Program-made: the position numbers and the translations under genes
Source of the DNA: Streptomyces alanosinicus
Lineage (GTDB): Bacteria; Actinomycetota; Actinomycetes; Streptomycetales; Streptomycetaceae
Length of the DNA: 64,000 bases
Direction: 5' to 3'
Assembly: GCF_014650595.1 (NCBI RefSeq)
Contig: NZ_BMVG01000022.1
Coordinates: 1-64,000 of the forward strand
Notes under the pieces: generated by a model
What the model saw: only the letters and a program-made list of their open reading frames with translations
Databases searched by the model: none
What the model was told of the DNA's origin: nothing
Shown: positions 43,005-52,374 of the stretch, one piece after another
Layout: each line of letters begins with the position of its first letter
Numbering within the stretch: the first letter of the stretch is position 1

Positions 43005-44060
43005 CGCGGCCGACAGTGCCTTCAGGAAGCCGTTCACCGTGCCACGGTCCCGTACGGCGACCCGCACCCATTCCTCGCCGAGACCCGGAAACGTGTCACC
43101 CCGCCGCACCGCATAACCGAGCTCACGCAACCGTCGTCGTACAGCGGCCGCCCCCGGCATACGGACCAGCACGAACGGCCCCTCCGCCGGCTGCACCACC
43201 CGCACCCCGCGCGAGGCGAACTCCGCCAGCCCCGCCACCAGATGTGCCCGGTCCGCCGCGCCGCGATGCGCCGCGTGCCCGGCCTCCGCCAGCGCCCGTG
43301 ACCTGACACACGCCTCGGCCGCCGCCAGGGCCGGCGTCGACACCGGCCACAGCGGCTGGGCCCGCTCCAGGTCGGCGATGATCTCCGCGCAGGCCAGCAC
43401 ATACCCGATCCGCAGCCCGGCCAGCCCCCATGTCTTGGTCAGACTGCGCAGCACCACCAGCCCCGGCACATCCGTCCGTCCGGCCAGCGCCTCCCGCTCA
43501 CCCGGCACCGCGTCCATGAACGCCTCGTCGACCACCAACACCCGCCCGGGACGGGCAAGTCGGGCAAGTGCGCCTGCCGGGTGCAGCACGGACGTCGGGT
43601 TCGTCGGATTCCCGATCACCACCAGATCGGCATCCTCCGGCACCGCCGCCGGATCCAGCCGGAATCCGTCCTCCGCCCGCAGCAGCACCCGGTCCACGGT
43701 GTGCCCCGCGTCCCTGAGCGCCGCCTCGGGCTCGGTGAACTGCGGATGCACCACGACCGGCCGCCGTACCTTCAGCGCGCGGGCCAGCAGCACGAACGCC
43801 TCCGCCGCGCCCGCCGTCAGCAGCACCCGCTCCACCGGCAGCCCGTGCCGCGCCGCCACCGCCGCCCGCGCGGCCCGCCCGTCCGGGTAGGCCGCGAGGG
43901 ACGACAGCGAGGCGGCGATCTCCTCGCGCAGCCACGGCGGCGGTGTGTCCGCGCGCACGTTGACGGCGAGGTCGGTCAACGCGGCCCCCTCGTCCCGTAC
44001 TTCGGCGTCCCCGTGATGCCGCAGATCGTGCCCGGACCCGCCGGTGTCCTCAGTGCGCAT
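42996..44060 (-). CDS. cobC: CobC-like PLP-dependent enzyme (aminopropanol/threonine-phosphate branch)
   Basis: The 354-residue class I/II aminotransferase-fold protein has its PLP lysine in LRSLTKTWGLAGLRIGYVLA and the IGNPTNPTSV cofactor block. In actinobacteria this Rv2231c-type CobC is placed in cobalamin synthesis and resembles the threonine-phosphate decarboxylase CobD of Salmonella, which makes aminopropanol phosphate. The ATG at 44060 overlaps the cbiX stop by 11 bp. An upstream ATG at 44096 is possible. It is the last gene of the cobM block. Confidence 0.87.
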   Translation of the reverse strand: MRTEDTGGSGHDLRHHGDAEVRDEGAALTDLAVNVRADTPPPWLREEIAASLSSLAAYPDGRAARAAVAARHGLPVERVLLTAGAAEAFVLLARALKVRRPVVVHPQFTEPEAALRDAGHTVDRVLLRAEDGFRLDPAAVPEDADLVVIGNPTNPTSVLHPAGALARLARPGRVLVVDEAFMDAVPGEREALAGRTDVPGLVVLRSLTKTWGLAGLRIGYVLACAEIIADLERAQPLWPVSTPALAAAEACVRSRALAEAGHAAHRGAADRAHLVAGLAEFASRGVRVVQPAEGPFVLVRMPGAAAVRRRLRELGYAVRRGDTFPGLGEEWVRVAVRDRGTVNGFLKALSAALG

Positions 44061-44979
44061 GGCTGTGTGCGTGCCCCCCGTGATGGTGGTGCCCATGGCT
44101 GTGCTGGCCGTCGTCGTCCGGGTGGAAGTGCGGCTGCTGCGGCAGCCCCACCTTGTCCTCGAAGCCCGGCAGCGCGATCCGGTACACGCACGAGTCGCAG
44201 TTCATCCGCAGATCGCCCTTGACGGCCTCCTCGTACCGCTCCATCACCAGGTCCAGCAGCTCCGGCTCGGGCCCGATGACATCGGCCGACCGCACCTCGG
44301 TCTCCGGGTGCGCGGCGGCCCACCCCTCGGTCTGCTGCCGCACCCGGTCCGGCAGGATCCCGGTGAACAGGAAGTACGGCAGGACGACGATCCGGCGCGC
44401 CCCGAGCGCCACGCACCGGTCCAGGCCGCTCGGCACGTCCGGTGCCGCCAGCGACACGAACGCCGTCTCCACCCCGGCGTACCCCCGGCCCTCCCACAAA
44501 AGCCGCGCCGCCTTGTACACCTCGGCGTTGGCGTCGGGGTCCGTGGAACCGCGCCCGACGAGCAGCACGGTCACGTCCGCCCGGTCCTCGGGCGTGCGGA
44601 CCGTACCCCCGAGCGCGTCGTCCAGCCGCCGCTCCAGCACGTTCAGCAGCGCCGGGTGCGGGCCGAGCGGGCGGCCGTAGGTGTACGAGATGCCCGGGTG
44701 CCGTTCCTTCTCGCGGGCCAGCGCGGCCGGGATGTCGCCCTTGGCGTGCCCGGCGGACACCAGCATCAGCGGCACCGCCGCGAACCGGCGTACGCCTCGC
44801 TCGACCAGCTCGGCGACGGCGTCGCCCAGCGGCGGCGGGGACAGTTCGATGAAGCCGCCGGCGACGGGCAGGTCGGGGTGGCGGCGCCCGAGTTCCCGGA
44901 CGAAGTCACGGAACGCCTCGGCGCCGGCGTCGTCACGGGTGCCGTGTCCGGCGATGAGCAGGGCGGGCGGGGTGGTCAC
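44050..44979 (-). CDS. cbiX: Sirohydrochlorin chelatase CbiX/SirB with His-rich tail
   Basis: The 309-residue protein has two CbiX-type half domains. The N-terminal one carries active-site H12 (IAGHGTRDD) and H78 (LVSAGHAKGD). The second has GRGSTDPDAN in place of the histidine motif. A C-terminal tail, GQHSHGHHHHGGHAHSHAH, would bind or store metal. CbiX inserts cobalt (or iron for siroheme) into sirohydrochlorin. The GTG start overlaps the cobH stop (GTGA) and has GAGGAG upstream. Confidence 0.92.
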   Translation of the reverse strand: MTTPPALLIAGHGTRDDAGAEAFRDFVRELGRRHPDLPVAGGFIELSPPPLGDAVAELVERGVRRFAAVPLMLVSAGHAKGDIPAALAREKERHPGISYTYGRPLGPHPALLNVLERRLDDALGGTVRTPEDRADVTVLLVGRGSTDPDANAEVYKAARLLWEGRGYAGVETAFVSLAAPDVPSGLDRCVALGARRIVVLPYFLFTGILPDRVRQQTEGWAAAHPETEVRSADVIGPEPELLDLVMERYEEAVKGDLRMNCDSCVYRIALPGFEDKVGLPQQPHFHPDDDGQHSHGHHHHGGHAHSHAH

Positions 44980-45563
44980 GGGGTCTCCTCAGGTGAAACG
45001 GGGTGGTACAGCAGGGCGTTGAGCGCGGCGGCGGCGACCGCCGAGCCGCCCTTCTCGGACACGTTGCTCACGGCGGGCAGCCCGCTCGCCCGCAACGCGG
45101 CCTTGGACTCGGCCGCGCCGACGAAGCCGACGGGCAGGCCGATGACGAGCGCGGGCGAGGCGTCCAGGGTGAGCAGCTCCTCCAGCGCGGTCGGCGCACA
45201 GCCGATCACCCAGAGGGCGCCCGGCCCCACCTCCTCGTAGGCGAGCCGGATCGCGTGGGCCGAACGGGTGAGACCCGGGCCGGACACGGCGTCCTTCAGC
45301 CGGCACACGGTCTCGCGCCGCGTGATCCCGGCCGCGACCATCTCCACGTCCACCACGACCGGCGCCCCGGCGTGCAGCGCGGCATGCGCCGCCAGCAGGT
45401 CGTCCTCGTCGGTCACGAGGTCGCTCGCGTACTCCAGGTCGGCGGCGGAGTGGATCACCCGCTCCACCACCGCCCGGGTCAGCGGCGCGAAGTGCGAGGT
45501 GTCCAGGCGTGCGCGCAGCCGCCGGAAGGACTCCTGCTCGATGGGATGCACGATCCGGTTCAC
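44976..45563 (-). CDS. cobH: Precorrin-8X methylmutase
   Basis: The 195-residue CobH/CbiC enzyme moves the C11 methyl group to C12 to form hydrogenobyrinate. The catalytic histidine is H38 (ERVIHSAADLEY). Conserved blocks are MVAAGITRR and VIGCAPTALEELL. The GTG at 45563 has AGGAGGAG upstream and overlaps the stop of the bifunctional gene (GTGA), and the C-terminal overlap with cbiX is the same type. Confidence 0.95.
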   Translation of the reverse strand: MNRIVHPIEQESFRRLRARLDTSHFAPLTRAVVERVIHSAADLEYASDLVTDEDDLLAAHAALHAGAPVVVDVEMVAAGITRRETVCRLKDAVSGPGLTRSAHAIRLAYEEVGPGALWVIGCAPTALEELLTLDASPALVIGLPVGFVGAAESKAALRASGLPAVSNVSEKGGSAVAAAALNALLYHPVSPEETP

Positions 45564-47263
45564 CGGGTCTCCTCCTGTCCGCCGTCCTGCCAGCGGTAGC
45601 CGCGCGGGGTCACCATGCGCCCGGCGATGATCCGGGTCGCGGTGTTGCCCACGGTCACGACCGTCATCATGTCCACCGTCGCCGGGTCCAGTCCGGCGAG
45701 CGTGGTCACCCGGCTCGCCTCGTCCGGCCGGGACGCGTTGCGGACGACGCCGACGGGCGTCGTCGGCTGCCGGTGCTCGGCGAGGATGCCGAGCGCCTTG
45801 GGCAGCTGCCAGTCGCGGCCCCGGGAGCGCGGATTGTAGAAGGTGACGACGAGGTCCGCCTCGGCCGCCGCCCGCACCCGCCGTTCGATGACCTCCCACG
45901 GCGTATGCAGATCGGACAGGCTGATCGACACATGGTCATGGCCGAGCGGCGCGCCCAGGATCGCCCCGGCGGCCAGCGCCGCCGTCACGCCCGGCACACC
46001 GACCACCTCGATGTCGTCGGACGCCTCGGCCAGCGCAGGGGAGGCCATGGCGTACACGCCCGCGTCCCCGCTGCCGATCAGCGCCACCGCATGCCCCTTG
46101 CGGGCCTGTGCGACCGCCGTACGGGCCCGCTCCTCCTCGGCGCCGAGCCCCGACTCCAGCACCCGGGTGCCGGGCCTGAGCAGATCGCGGATCTGGTCGA
46201 CGTACTGGTCCAGCCCCACCAGCACGGAGGCGCGCCGGAGTTCGGCCGTGGCGCGCGGGGTGAGCAGGTCCCGGGCGCCGGGTCCGAGCCCGACCACCGC
46301 GAGCCGCCCGCGCCCCGGACGCCGTACGACGGCACAGGTCGCCATCGCCGGCTGCCCGTCGGCACGCTCGGACTTCCGCTTGGGCACGAGCAGTTCACCG
46401 CCGCGCACCAGGGCGGCCGCCTCCGCCACGGACGGGGTGCCGACGGCCGCGAGGGGCGCGTGCGAGGGGTTCGGCACCCCGACCGCCGCCAGCTCCTCGG
46501 CGGAGTACGTCACCAGGGGCACGCCCAGCCGCTCGGCGGCCGCGACGATGCCGGGCTCCGCCGCCTTGGCGTCCACCGTGGCGAGCTCGGCCACGGACCG
46601 CACCGAGAGCCCCGCCTCCCGCAGCGCCTCCTCGACCAGCCCGAGAACCTCCGCCTGCGGCGCACCCTTGGACGCGCCGACCCCGACCACCAGCGACGGC
46701 GGCCGGAGCAGCACCTCACGCTCGCCGGGCACGACATCCCGGTCGGTGAGCCGGACGGTGTACGCCCCCTGCGGCGAGGTCGGCAGCGGCGGCAGCGGCC
46801 ACGCCACCTCGGCCTCCAGGGCGACCGGTTCGCCGTCCAGCAGGGCGCGGGAGACCAGGGCGACCGAGCCCTCGCAGGGCAGTCCCAGCATGTCCAGGCC
46901 GACCAGCCCGACGGAGTCCGTGGCGGTCGTCACCACCGGCTCGGCACCCAGCAACTCACCCACCGCCCGGGCGAGTTCGTTGGCGCCGCCGCCGTGCCCG
47001 CCGACCAGCGAGACCGCGAACCGGCCGCCCTCGTCCACGCACACCACACCCGGGTCGGCCGTCTTGTCGCCGAGCAGCGGCGCGACCAGCCGTACCGTCG
47101 CGCCCGTCGCCAGGAAGCACACCAGCTGCCCGCACTCGGCGAACGCGGCCCGCACCGCCTCCCCGACGGGACCCTCGTACACCCGCGTCCGGTCCGGCCA
47201 GGCCGCGGCCAGCCGGTCCCGCGCCGCCGCCCCCGCCGCGGTGGCGGAAATGAGGCCGATCAC
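45560..47263 (-). CDS. cobJ: CbiG-CobJ fusion (cobalt-precorrin-5A hydrolase domain and precorrin-3B C17-methyltransferase)
   Basis: The 567-residue protein has an N-terminal CbiG domain (about residues 1-320; LATGATVRLVAPLLGDKTAD, GVGASKGAPQ). The C-terminal SAM-dependent methyltransferase is CobJ/CbiH (about 330-560; VVGLGPGARDLL, LIGSGDAGVYAMA, TFYNPRSRGRDW). It methylates C17 with ring contraction. CbiG belongs to the lactone-opening step of the anaerobic route. GTG 47263 follows AAGGGAG and overlaps the cobL stop (GTGA). Confidence 0.93.
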   Translation of the reverse strand: MIGLISATAAGAAARDRLAAAWPDRTRVYEGPVGEAVRAAFAECGQLVCFLATGATVRLVAPLLGDKTADPGVVCVDEGGRFAVSLVGGHGGGANELARAVGELLGAEPVVTTATDSVGLVGLDMLGLPCEGSVALVSRALLDGEPVALEAEVAWPLPPLPTSPQGAYTVRLTDRDVVPGEREVLLRPPSLVVGVGASKGAPQAEVLGLVEEALREAGLSVRSVAELATVDAKAAEPGIVAAAERLGVPLVTYSAEELAAVGVPNPSHAPLAAVGTPSVAEAAALVRGGELLVPKRKSERADGQPAMATCAVVRRPGRGRLAVVGLGPGARDLLTPRATAELRRASVLVGLDQYVDQIRDLLRPGTRVLESGLGAEEERARTAVAQARKGHAVALIGSGDAGVYAMASPALAEASDDIEVVGVPGVTAALAAGAILGAPLGHDHVSISLSDLHTPWEVIERRVRAAAEADLVVTFYNPRSRGRDWQLPKALGILAEHRQPTTPVGVVRNASRPDEASRVTTLAGLDPATVDMMTVVTVGNTATRIIAGRMVTPRGYRWQDGGQEETR

Positions 47264-48489
47264 TCGTCAACTCCCTTACTGGATGCCGGGGTTCGCACAC
47301 CCCAGAGCAGAAACACAGGATTGGTCGCCGCGAGCCGGGTCACCTCGCCCGGCAGCGGCGCCAGCCGCGAGGACTGCAGCAGCACGCCGTCGCAGGTGAA
47401 CCCGGCGGAGGTGAGCGCCGCACGCGCCGCCGGCACCCGGTCGAGGGCGGCCATGGCGACGACCACGGCCCGCCGCGCCCGCCGGGCGCAGGCGCCCACG
47501 ACGGCGGGCAACTCACGCCCACCGCCGCCGACGAACACGGCGTCGGGGTCGTCGGCGAGACCTGCCAGCGCCTCGGGCGCCGAGCCGTGCACCACCCGCA
47601 CATCGACCCCGTGGGCGCCGGCGTTGGCGCGGATCCGCTCGACGCCGTCGGCCGCCTTCTCGACGGCGACGACGGCCGCGCCGAGCCGCGCGCACTCCAC
47701 CGCCACCGAGCCCGAGCCGGCGCCCACGTCCCACACCAGGTCGCCCGGCCGGGGCCCGAGCCGGGCCAGCGCCAGCGCCCGCACCTCGAACTTGGTGATC
47801 ATCGAGTCCCGGTGCGCGAACGCGTCCTCCTCCAGCGCCCAGCGCGCCGGCCGGTCCGCCGCGCCCGCGACGGTACGCACCGCGCCGAGCGCCCGCGCCT
47901 CGTCCAGGCACAGCACCACGCTCACCGCCGTACCCCAGTCACGGGCCGCCGCCTCGGCGGGCGTCACCCGTTCCACGCGCTCGCGCCCCGGATCGCCGAG
48001 CGCGCTCGCCACGATCAGGACGCGGTCCGCTCCGAGGGCGGCGCCCAGCTCGGCGGGCCCGGCCCCCGGCCCCGTGAGCACGGCCGCCTTCGGGTGCGCC
48101 CGGCACACATTGACGGCCGTCCGCAGGTCCCGGCCGTGCGCGCTCACCACGACCGCGTCGTCCCAGGGCAGCCCGATCCGTGCGAACGCCGTCGCGACGG
48201 AGGACACTCCCGGCCGTACGTCCAGCCGCTCGGCACCGAACCGCTCGGCCAGCGCCCGTACGATCCCGAAGAACCCGGGATCCCCGGAGGCCAGCACGAC
48301 GACGTCCTTGTCCGCATACCCCGCGATCGCGTCCAGCGCCGGGGCCAGCGGCCCGAGGACGATCCGCTCGGCGCCCTCGGGCAGCCGTACCGCGTCCAGG
48401 TGCCGGCGCCCGCCGACCACCAGCGCGGCACCCGCGAGGACGTCCTCGGCGACCGGGGCGCCCGTCCCGGCGCCGACGACCGTGATCAA
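47260..48489 (-). CDS. cobL: Precorrin-6Y C5,15-methyltransferase (CbiE-CbiT fusion)
   Basis: The 409-residue bifunctional protein has an N-terminal CbiE methyltransferase (TVVGAGTGAPV, VVLASGDPGFFGIVRAL). The C-terminal CbiT methyltransferase/decarboxylase has the Rossmann motif VWDVGAGSGSVAVECARLG. It adds two methyl groups at C5 and C15 and decarboxylates the acetate side chain at C12. The start is a TTG at 48489, overlapping the cobM stop as TTGA. Cytoplasmic, of normal length. Confidence 0.93.
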   Translation of the reverse strand: MITVVGAGTGAPVAEDVLAGAALVVGGRRHLDAVRLPEGAERIVLGPLAPALDAIAGYADKDVVVLASGDPGFFGIVRALAERFGAERLDVRPGVSSVATAFARIGLPWDDAVVVSAHGRDLRTAVNVCRAHPKAAVLTGPGAGPAELGAALGADRVLIVASALGDPGRERVERVTPAEAAARDWGTAVSVVLCLDEARALGAVRTVAGAADRPARWALEEDAFAHRDSMITKFEVRALALARLGPRPGDLVWDVGAGSGSVAVECARLGAAVVAVEKAADGVERIRANAGAHGVDVRVVHGSAPEALAGLADDPDAVFVGGGGRELPAVVGACARRARRAVVVAMAALDRVPAARAALTSAGFTCDGVLLQSSRLAPLPGEVTRLAATNPVFLLWGVRTPASSKGVDE

Positions 48490-49304
48490 CTCTTCGCCCG
48501 CTGCTCGCGCAGGGCCCGCCGGGCCTGCGGGTCGGCCTTGCGGTACTCGTGGAAGTGACCCGGGTGGTAGAGGTGCGAACGCGTCCCGTGGGCGTCCAGC
48601 GCCGGGCCGACGAGGAAGAGCGTGTGCTTCCAGAGCCTGTGCTCCTTGACCGTCTCCTCCAGCGTGCCGATCGTGCACCGCACGACCAGTTCCTCCGGCC
48701 AGGTCGCCTGGTAGGCGACGACGACCGGCGTGTCCGTCGGGTAGCCGCCCTCCAGCAGCTCGCGCACCAGCTGCCCGCTGCGCGCCGCCGACAGGAAGAC
48801 CGCCATCGTGGTGCCGTGCCGGGCGAACTCGCGCACCTCCTCGCCGGGCGGCATCGGCGTCTTGCCGCCGCCCAGCCGGGTGAGCACGACGGACTGCGCG
48901 ACCTCGGGAATGGTCAGCTCGCGCTGCGCCAGCGCGGCGACGGCGGAGAAGGACGAGACGCCCGGTACGACCTCCGTCGCGATCCCGATCTCCGCGCACC
49001 GGTCCAGCTGCTCCTGCGTGCCGCCCCACAGCGCCGGGTCGCCCGAGTGGATCCGCGCCACCCTCAGACCCTCGGCGTGGGCACGCCCGTAGACGGCGAC
49101 GACGTCCTCCAGGGACATCGCCGCCGAGTCCAGGATCTCCGCCTGAGCACGCGCGTGCTCCAGGACCTCCGCCTGGACCAGGCTCGCCGCCCAGATCACC
49201 ACGTCCGCCTCCGCGATCGCGCGGGCGGCACGGAACGTCAGCAGATCGGCGGCGCCGGGGCCGGCACCGACGAACGTCACCTTGCCGGTGGGGGCATCGG
49301 CCAT
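48486..49304 (-). CDS. cobM: Precorrin-4 C11-methyltransferase
   Basis: The 272-residue SAM-dependent methyltransferase has the family motif VGAGPGAADLLTFRAARAI and IHSGDPALWGGTQEQL. It methylates C11 of precorrin-4. The ATG at 49304 has GGAGAGG upstream. It is the first gene of the distal cob block. The 177-bp gap to the divergent ZIP gene shows no cobalamin box, so this block is controlled differently from the cbiB block. Confidence 0.95.
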   Translation of the reverse strand: MADAPTGKVTFVGAGPGAADLLTFRAARAIAEADVVIWAASLVQAEVLEHARAQAEILDSAAMSLEDVVAVYGRAHAEGLRVARIHSGDPALWGGTQEQLDRCAEIGIATEVVPGVSSFSAVAALAQRELTIPEVAQSVVLTRLGGGKTPMPPGEEVREFARHGTTMAVFLSAARSGQLVRELLEGGYPTDTPVVVAYQATWPEELVVRCTIGTLEETVKEHRLWKHTLFLVGPALDAHGTRSHLYHPGHFHEYRKADPQARRALREQRAKS

Positions 49305-49481
49305 GGGAAGGGTCCTCTCCTGCGGAAGCGGGTCCGGAAGCGTCCGGGGGCGTTGGGCGGCGTTCGCAGGCGTTCGGAAACGCCGAAGACGCAAGTCGGA
49401 ATCGGTGAAATGTCAGGGTCTGGGGGAGTGTGATCGGCGCCGGATGTGCGCGAACGTGCCCCGATCGGATAGCAAGGGCCT

Positions 49482-50216
49482 ATGGCGGTCTTCGTCGCGC
49501 TCGGCGCGTTCCTGATGACGCTGGCCGGCGGCTGGACGGCACAGCGCGTGACCGACCGTCGGCACCTGGTCCTGGGCCTGGCCGGCGGTCTGATGCTCGG
49601 CGTGGTCGGCCTGGACCTGCTGCCGGAGGCGCTGCACGCCGCCGACCGCGAGATCTTCGGCGTACCCGCCGCCCTGCTGCTGTTCGTGGCCGGATTCCTG
49701 CTCGCCCACCTGGTGGAGCGCACCCTGGCCGCGCGCCAGGCGGCCCACGGCGGCGCCGAGGGACCGGGCCACCGGGCGCCCGAGGTGGGTCTGGCGGCCG
49801 CCGCCGCCATGGTGGGGCACAGCGCGATGGACGGCGTGGCGATCGGCGCCGCCTTCCAGGTCGGCGGCGGCATGGGCACGGCCGTCGCGCTCGCCGTGAT
49901 CGCGCACGACTTCGCCGACGGCTTCAACACCTTCACCATCACGAGCCTGTACGGCAACGCCCGCCGGCGTGCCATCGCGATGCTGGTGGCCGACGCCTGC
50001 GCACCCCTGGCGGGCGCGCTGTCGACCGCCTTCTTCCACATCCCCGAGGCGGTCCTCGGCGGCTATCTCGGTCTTTTCGGCGGCGTACTGCTCTACCTCG
50101 CCGCCGCCGAGATCCTGCCCGAGGCCCACCACGAGCACCCCGCGCGCTCCACCCTGCTGTGCACGGTGGCGGGCGCGGCCTTCATCTGGCTGGTGGTCGG
50201 CCTCTCCGGCGGTTGA
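49482..50216 (+). CDS. ZIP-family divalent metal transporter
   Basis: The 244-residue polytopic protein has about seven or eight helices and ZIP metal-site motifs MVGHSAMDGVAIG and VIAHDFADGFNTF. A His-containing loop is near 70-95. ZIP proteins take up zinc and sometimes cobalt or iron. The gene sits on the plus strand between the two minus-strand cob blocks, so a cobalt-supply role is suggestive. It is divergent from cobM. Confidence 0.9.
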   Translation: MAVFVALGAFLMTLAGGWTAQRVTDRRHLVLGLAGGLMLGVVGLDLLPEALHAADREIFGVPAALLLFVAGFLLAHLVERTLAARQAAHGGAEGPGHRAPEVGLAAAAAMVGHSAMDGVAIGAAFQVGGGMGTAVALAVIAHDFADGFNTFTITSLYGNARRRAIAMLVADACAPLAGALSTAFFHIPEAVLGGYLGLFGGVLLYLAAAEILPEAHHEHPARSTLLCTVAGAAFIWLVVGLSGG

Positions 50217-50239
50217 TCCGGCCGGCCGTCCCGGCCGGG

Positions 50240-50971
50240 TCACAGTTTCCCGCCCCGGCCGCCGTCCCGGCGCGGCGGCGCGATCAGCGTCGACAGATAC
50301 GGCAGCGGCGTCCCGTCCAGCTCGGCGGCGGGCCGCACCGACTCCTCCGGCAGGCCCAGCGCCGAACCCCACACGGCGTCACCGAGCCGACCGGTCTGCG
50401 CGAGCGCCTCGGCCACCTCGGCGGCCTGCCGCCCGAACTTGTACGCGACCACGGTCCCCGGTCCCGCCAGCGCCTCCTTCAGCACCGCCGACCCGGCCGT
50501 CACCGGCACCAGCGTCAGCGGCTCGGTGCCCTCCGTCAGCACGGCACCGGAGCGCGCCGCCAGATCCTGCATGGCCGTGATCCCGGGCACGGTCTCCACG
50601 ACGACACCCGGCACCAGCTCCACGAGCGTCTGCGCGAGATACGTGAACGTCGAGTACACATTCGGATCCCCGATGGTCGCGAAGGCGACGGACCCATGCC
50701 GCTGCAGCAGCTCCGCGACCCGCTCACCGGCCGCGTCCCAGGCCGCCTCCCGGCGCGCCCGGTCACTCCGCTCGTTCAGCGCGAACACCACCCGGACGAC
50801 CTTGTCCTCGGGCACGTAGTGCAACACGGTCGCCTCGGCGCGCCCCCGCTCCCCGGTGTCCATGACGGGGACGACGACGACATCGGCCGCGCGCAGGGCG
50901 TTGACCCCCTTGACGGTCACCAGCTCCGGATCACCGGGACCGACCCCGACTCCGACCAGCCTGCTGCTCAT
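50240..50971 (-). CDS. cobI: Precorrin-2 C20-methyltransferase
   Basis: The 243-residue SAM methyltransferase has the N-terminal VGVGPGDPELVTVKGVNAL and the FATIGDPNVYSTFTYL block typical of CobI/CbiL. It converts precorrin-2 to precorrin-3A. ATG 50971 overlaps the cobB stop (ATGA). It is the last gene of the riboswitch-led block. Confidence 0.95.
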   Translation of the reverse strand: MSSRLVGVGVGPGDPELVTVKGVNALRAADVVVVPVMDTGERGRAEATVLHYVPEDKVVRVVFALNERSDRARREAAWDAAGERVAELLQRHGSVAFATIGDPNVYSTFTYLAQTLVELVPGVVVETVPGITAMQDLAARSGAVLTEGTEPLTLVPVTAGSAVLKEALAGPGTVVAYKFGRQAAEVAEALAQTGRLGDAVWGSALGLPEESVRPAAELDGTPLPYLSTLIAPPRRDGGRGGKL

Positions 50972-52374
50972 GACGTCCGGCACCTCTCCACGAACCGATG
51001 GGCGACACCGGGCTCGGACGCCCAGTGCGTGTGCAGATAACTCGCGTGCACACCCTGCTGTACGAAACCTTCGAGCCGTCGCACGGGCGTCCGCACCCCC
51101 CACGCCGGAGCGGTGCCGGCGCCGGGCTCGACCACCGTGCGATGGAACTCGTGCCCCCGCATCCGCGTCCCCGCGACGGCCAGCACACTGTCCCCGACGG
51201 CCACGGCGTCCCGGTAGCCCAGGGTGAGCCGTTCACCCATCCGGGCGGCGGCGTCGAGCACCCCGCACATGGGCTTGCCGTCCAACTCCCGGCAGAGGTA
51301 CAGGAGTCCGGCGCACTCGGCGGCAACCGGCGCGCCCCGCCCCGCGAGTTCGGCGACGGCTCTGCGCAGGGGCTCGTTGGCGGACAGCTCACCGGCGTAC
51401 ACCTCGGGGAAGCCGCCGCCGATGACCAGACCCGCCGTGTCCTGCGGGAGTTGCTCATCACGGAGCGGATCGAAGGCGACCACCTCGGCTCCGGCGGCGG
51501 TGAGGAGCTCGGTGTGCTCGGCGTAGGAGAAGGTGAAGGCGGGGCCACCGGCGACGGCGACGACGGGCGCGCGCTTGTCGGCCGACCGGGTCGATGGGTC
51601 GGCCGGCCTCTCAGCCGACCGAGTCGGGTGGTGGGTGGGCGAGGCGGGGGTCCAGGGGGCGGAGCCCCCTGGGACGGCACCGGCGGTCCGGGCAAGCCCC
51701 TCCAACGCCGCCAGGTCACAGCCGTGGGCCACCTGCGCCGCCATCGCGGCCACGGCCTCGACCGCCTCACCGCGCCGCTCGGCAACCGGCACCAACCCCA
51801 AATGCCGCGACGGCGTCTCCACCGGCGCTGCCCGCCGCAGTACACCCAGCACCGGCACACCGGCCGAATCGAGCGCCTCCCGCAGCATCTCCTCATGCCG
51901 GTCGGAGCCGACCTTGTTCAGGATCACGCCCCCGACCCGCACCTGCGGATCCCACGAGGCGAACCCGTGCACCAGCGCCGCCACCGACCGCGACTGCGAC
52001 GACGCGTCCACGACCAGCACGACCGGCGCCCCCAGCAGCTTGGCGACATGGGCGGTGGAGGCCAGCTCACCTTCCCCCGCCGCCCCGTCGTACAGCCCCA
52101 TCACGCCCTCGACCACGGCCAGATCGCACCCGCGCGCCCCGTGCAGGAACAGCGGAGCGACCAGCTCGGGCCCGCACAGATAGGCGTCCAGGTTCCGCCC
52201 GACCCGCCCGGTCGCGAGCGCGTGATACCCGGGGTCGATGTAGTCCGGCCCGACCTTGTGCGGGGACACGGCGAGCCCCCGCGCGGCGAACGCGGCCATC
52301 AGCCCCGTGGCCACGGTGGTCTTGCCGCTGCCTGAGGAGGGCGCGGCGATGACCAGCCGTGGCACCGACGACAT
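50968..52374 (-). CDS. cobB: Hydrogenobyrinic/cobyrinic acid a,c-diamide synthase
   Basis: The 468-residue glutamine-dependent amidase has Walker A APSSGSGKTT (residues 11-20), VGPDYIDPGYH and glutaminase cysteine C354 (VAAECAGLLYL). A linker at about residues 233-268 is Pro/Ser-rich and carries an embedded palindrome. ATG 52374 shares one base with the cobO stop (TGATG). It amidates the a and c side chains before cobalt insertion by CobN. Confidence 0.95.
   Translation of the reverse strand: MSSVPRLVIAAPSSGSGKTTVATGLMAAFAARGLAVSPHKVGPDYIDPGYHALATGRVGRNLDAYLCGPELVAPLFLHGARGCDLAVVEGVMGLYDGAAGEGELASTAHVAKLLGAPVVLVVDASSQSRSVAALVHGFASWDPQVRVGGVILNKVGSDRHEEMLREALDSAGVPVLGVLRRAAPVETPSRHLGLVPVAERRGEAVEAVAAMAAQVAHGCDLAALEGLARTAGAVPGGSAPWTPASPTHHPTRSAERPADPSTRSADKRAPVVAVAGGPAFTFSYAEHTELLTAAGAEVVAFDPLRDEQLPQDTAGLVIGGGFPEVYAGELSANEPLRRAVAELAGRGAPVAAECAGLLYLCRELDGKPMCGVLDAAARMGERLTLGYRDAVAVGDSVLAVAGTRMRGHEFHRTVVEPGAGTAPAWGVRTPVRRLEGFVQQGVHASYLHTHWASEPGVAHRFVERCRTS
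51651..51674. repeat. GC palindrome inside cobB linker
   Basis: CCAGGGGGC (51652-51660), GGA, GCCCCCTGG (51664-51672) is a perfect 9-bp inverted repeat of a type common in Streptomyces intergenic DNA. It encodes part of the poorly conserved CobB linker. Confidence 0.85.

Noticed and set aside
49305..49481. Cobalamin riboswitch before cobM
   Set aside because: No B12 box or aptamer core is visible on the minus strand here, unlike before cbiB.
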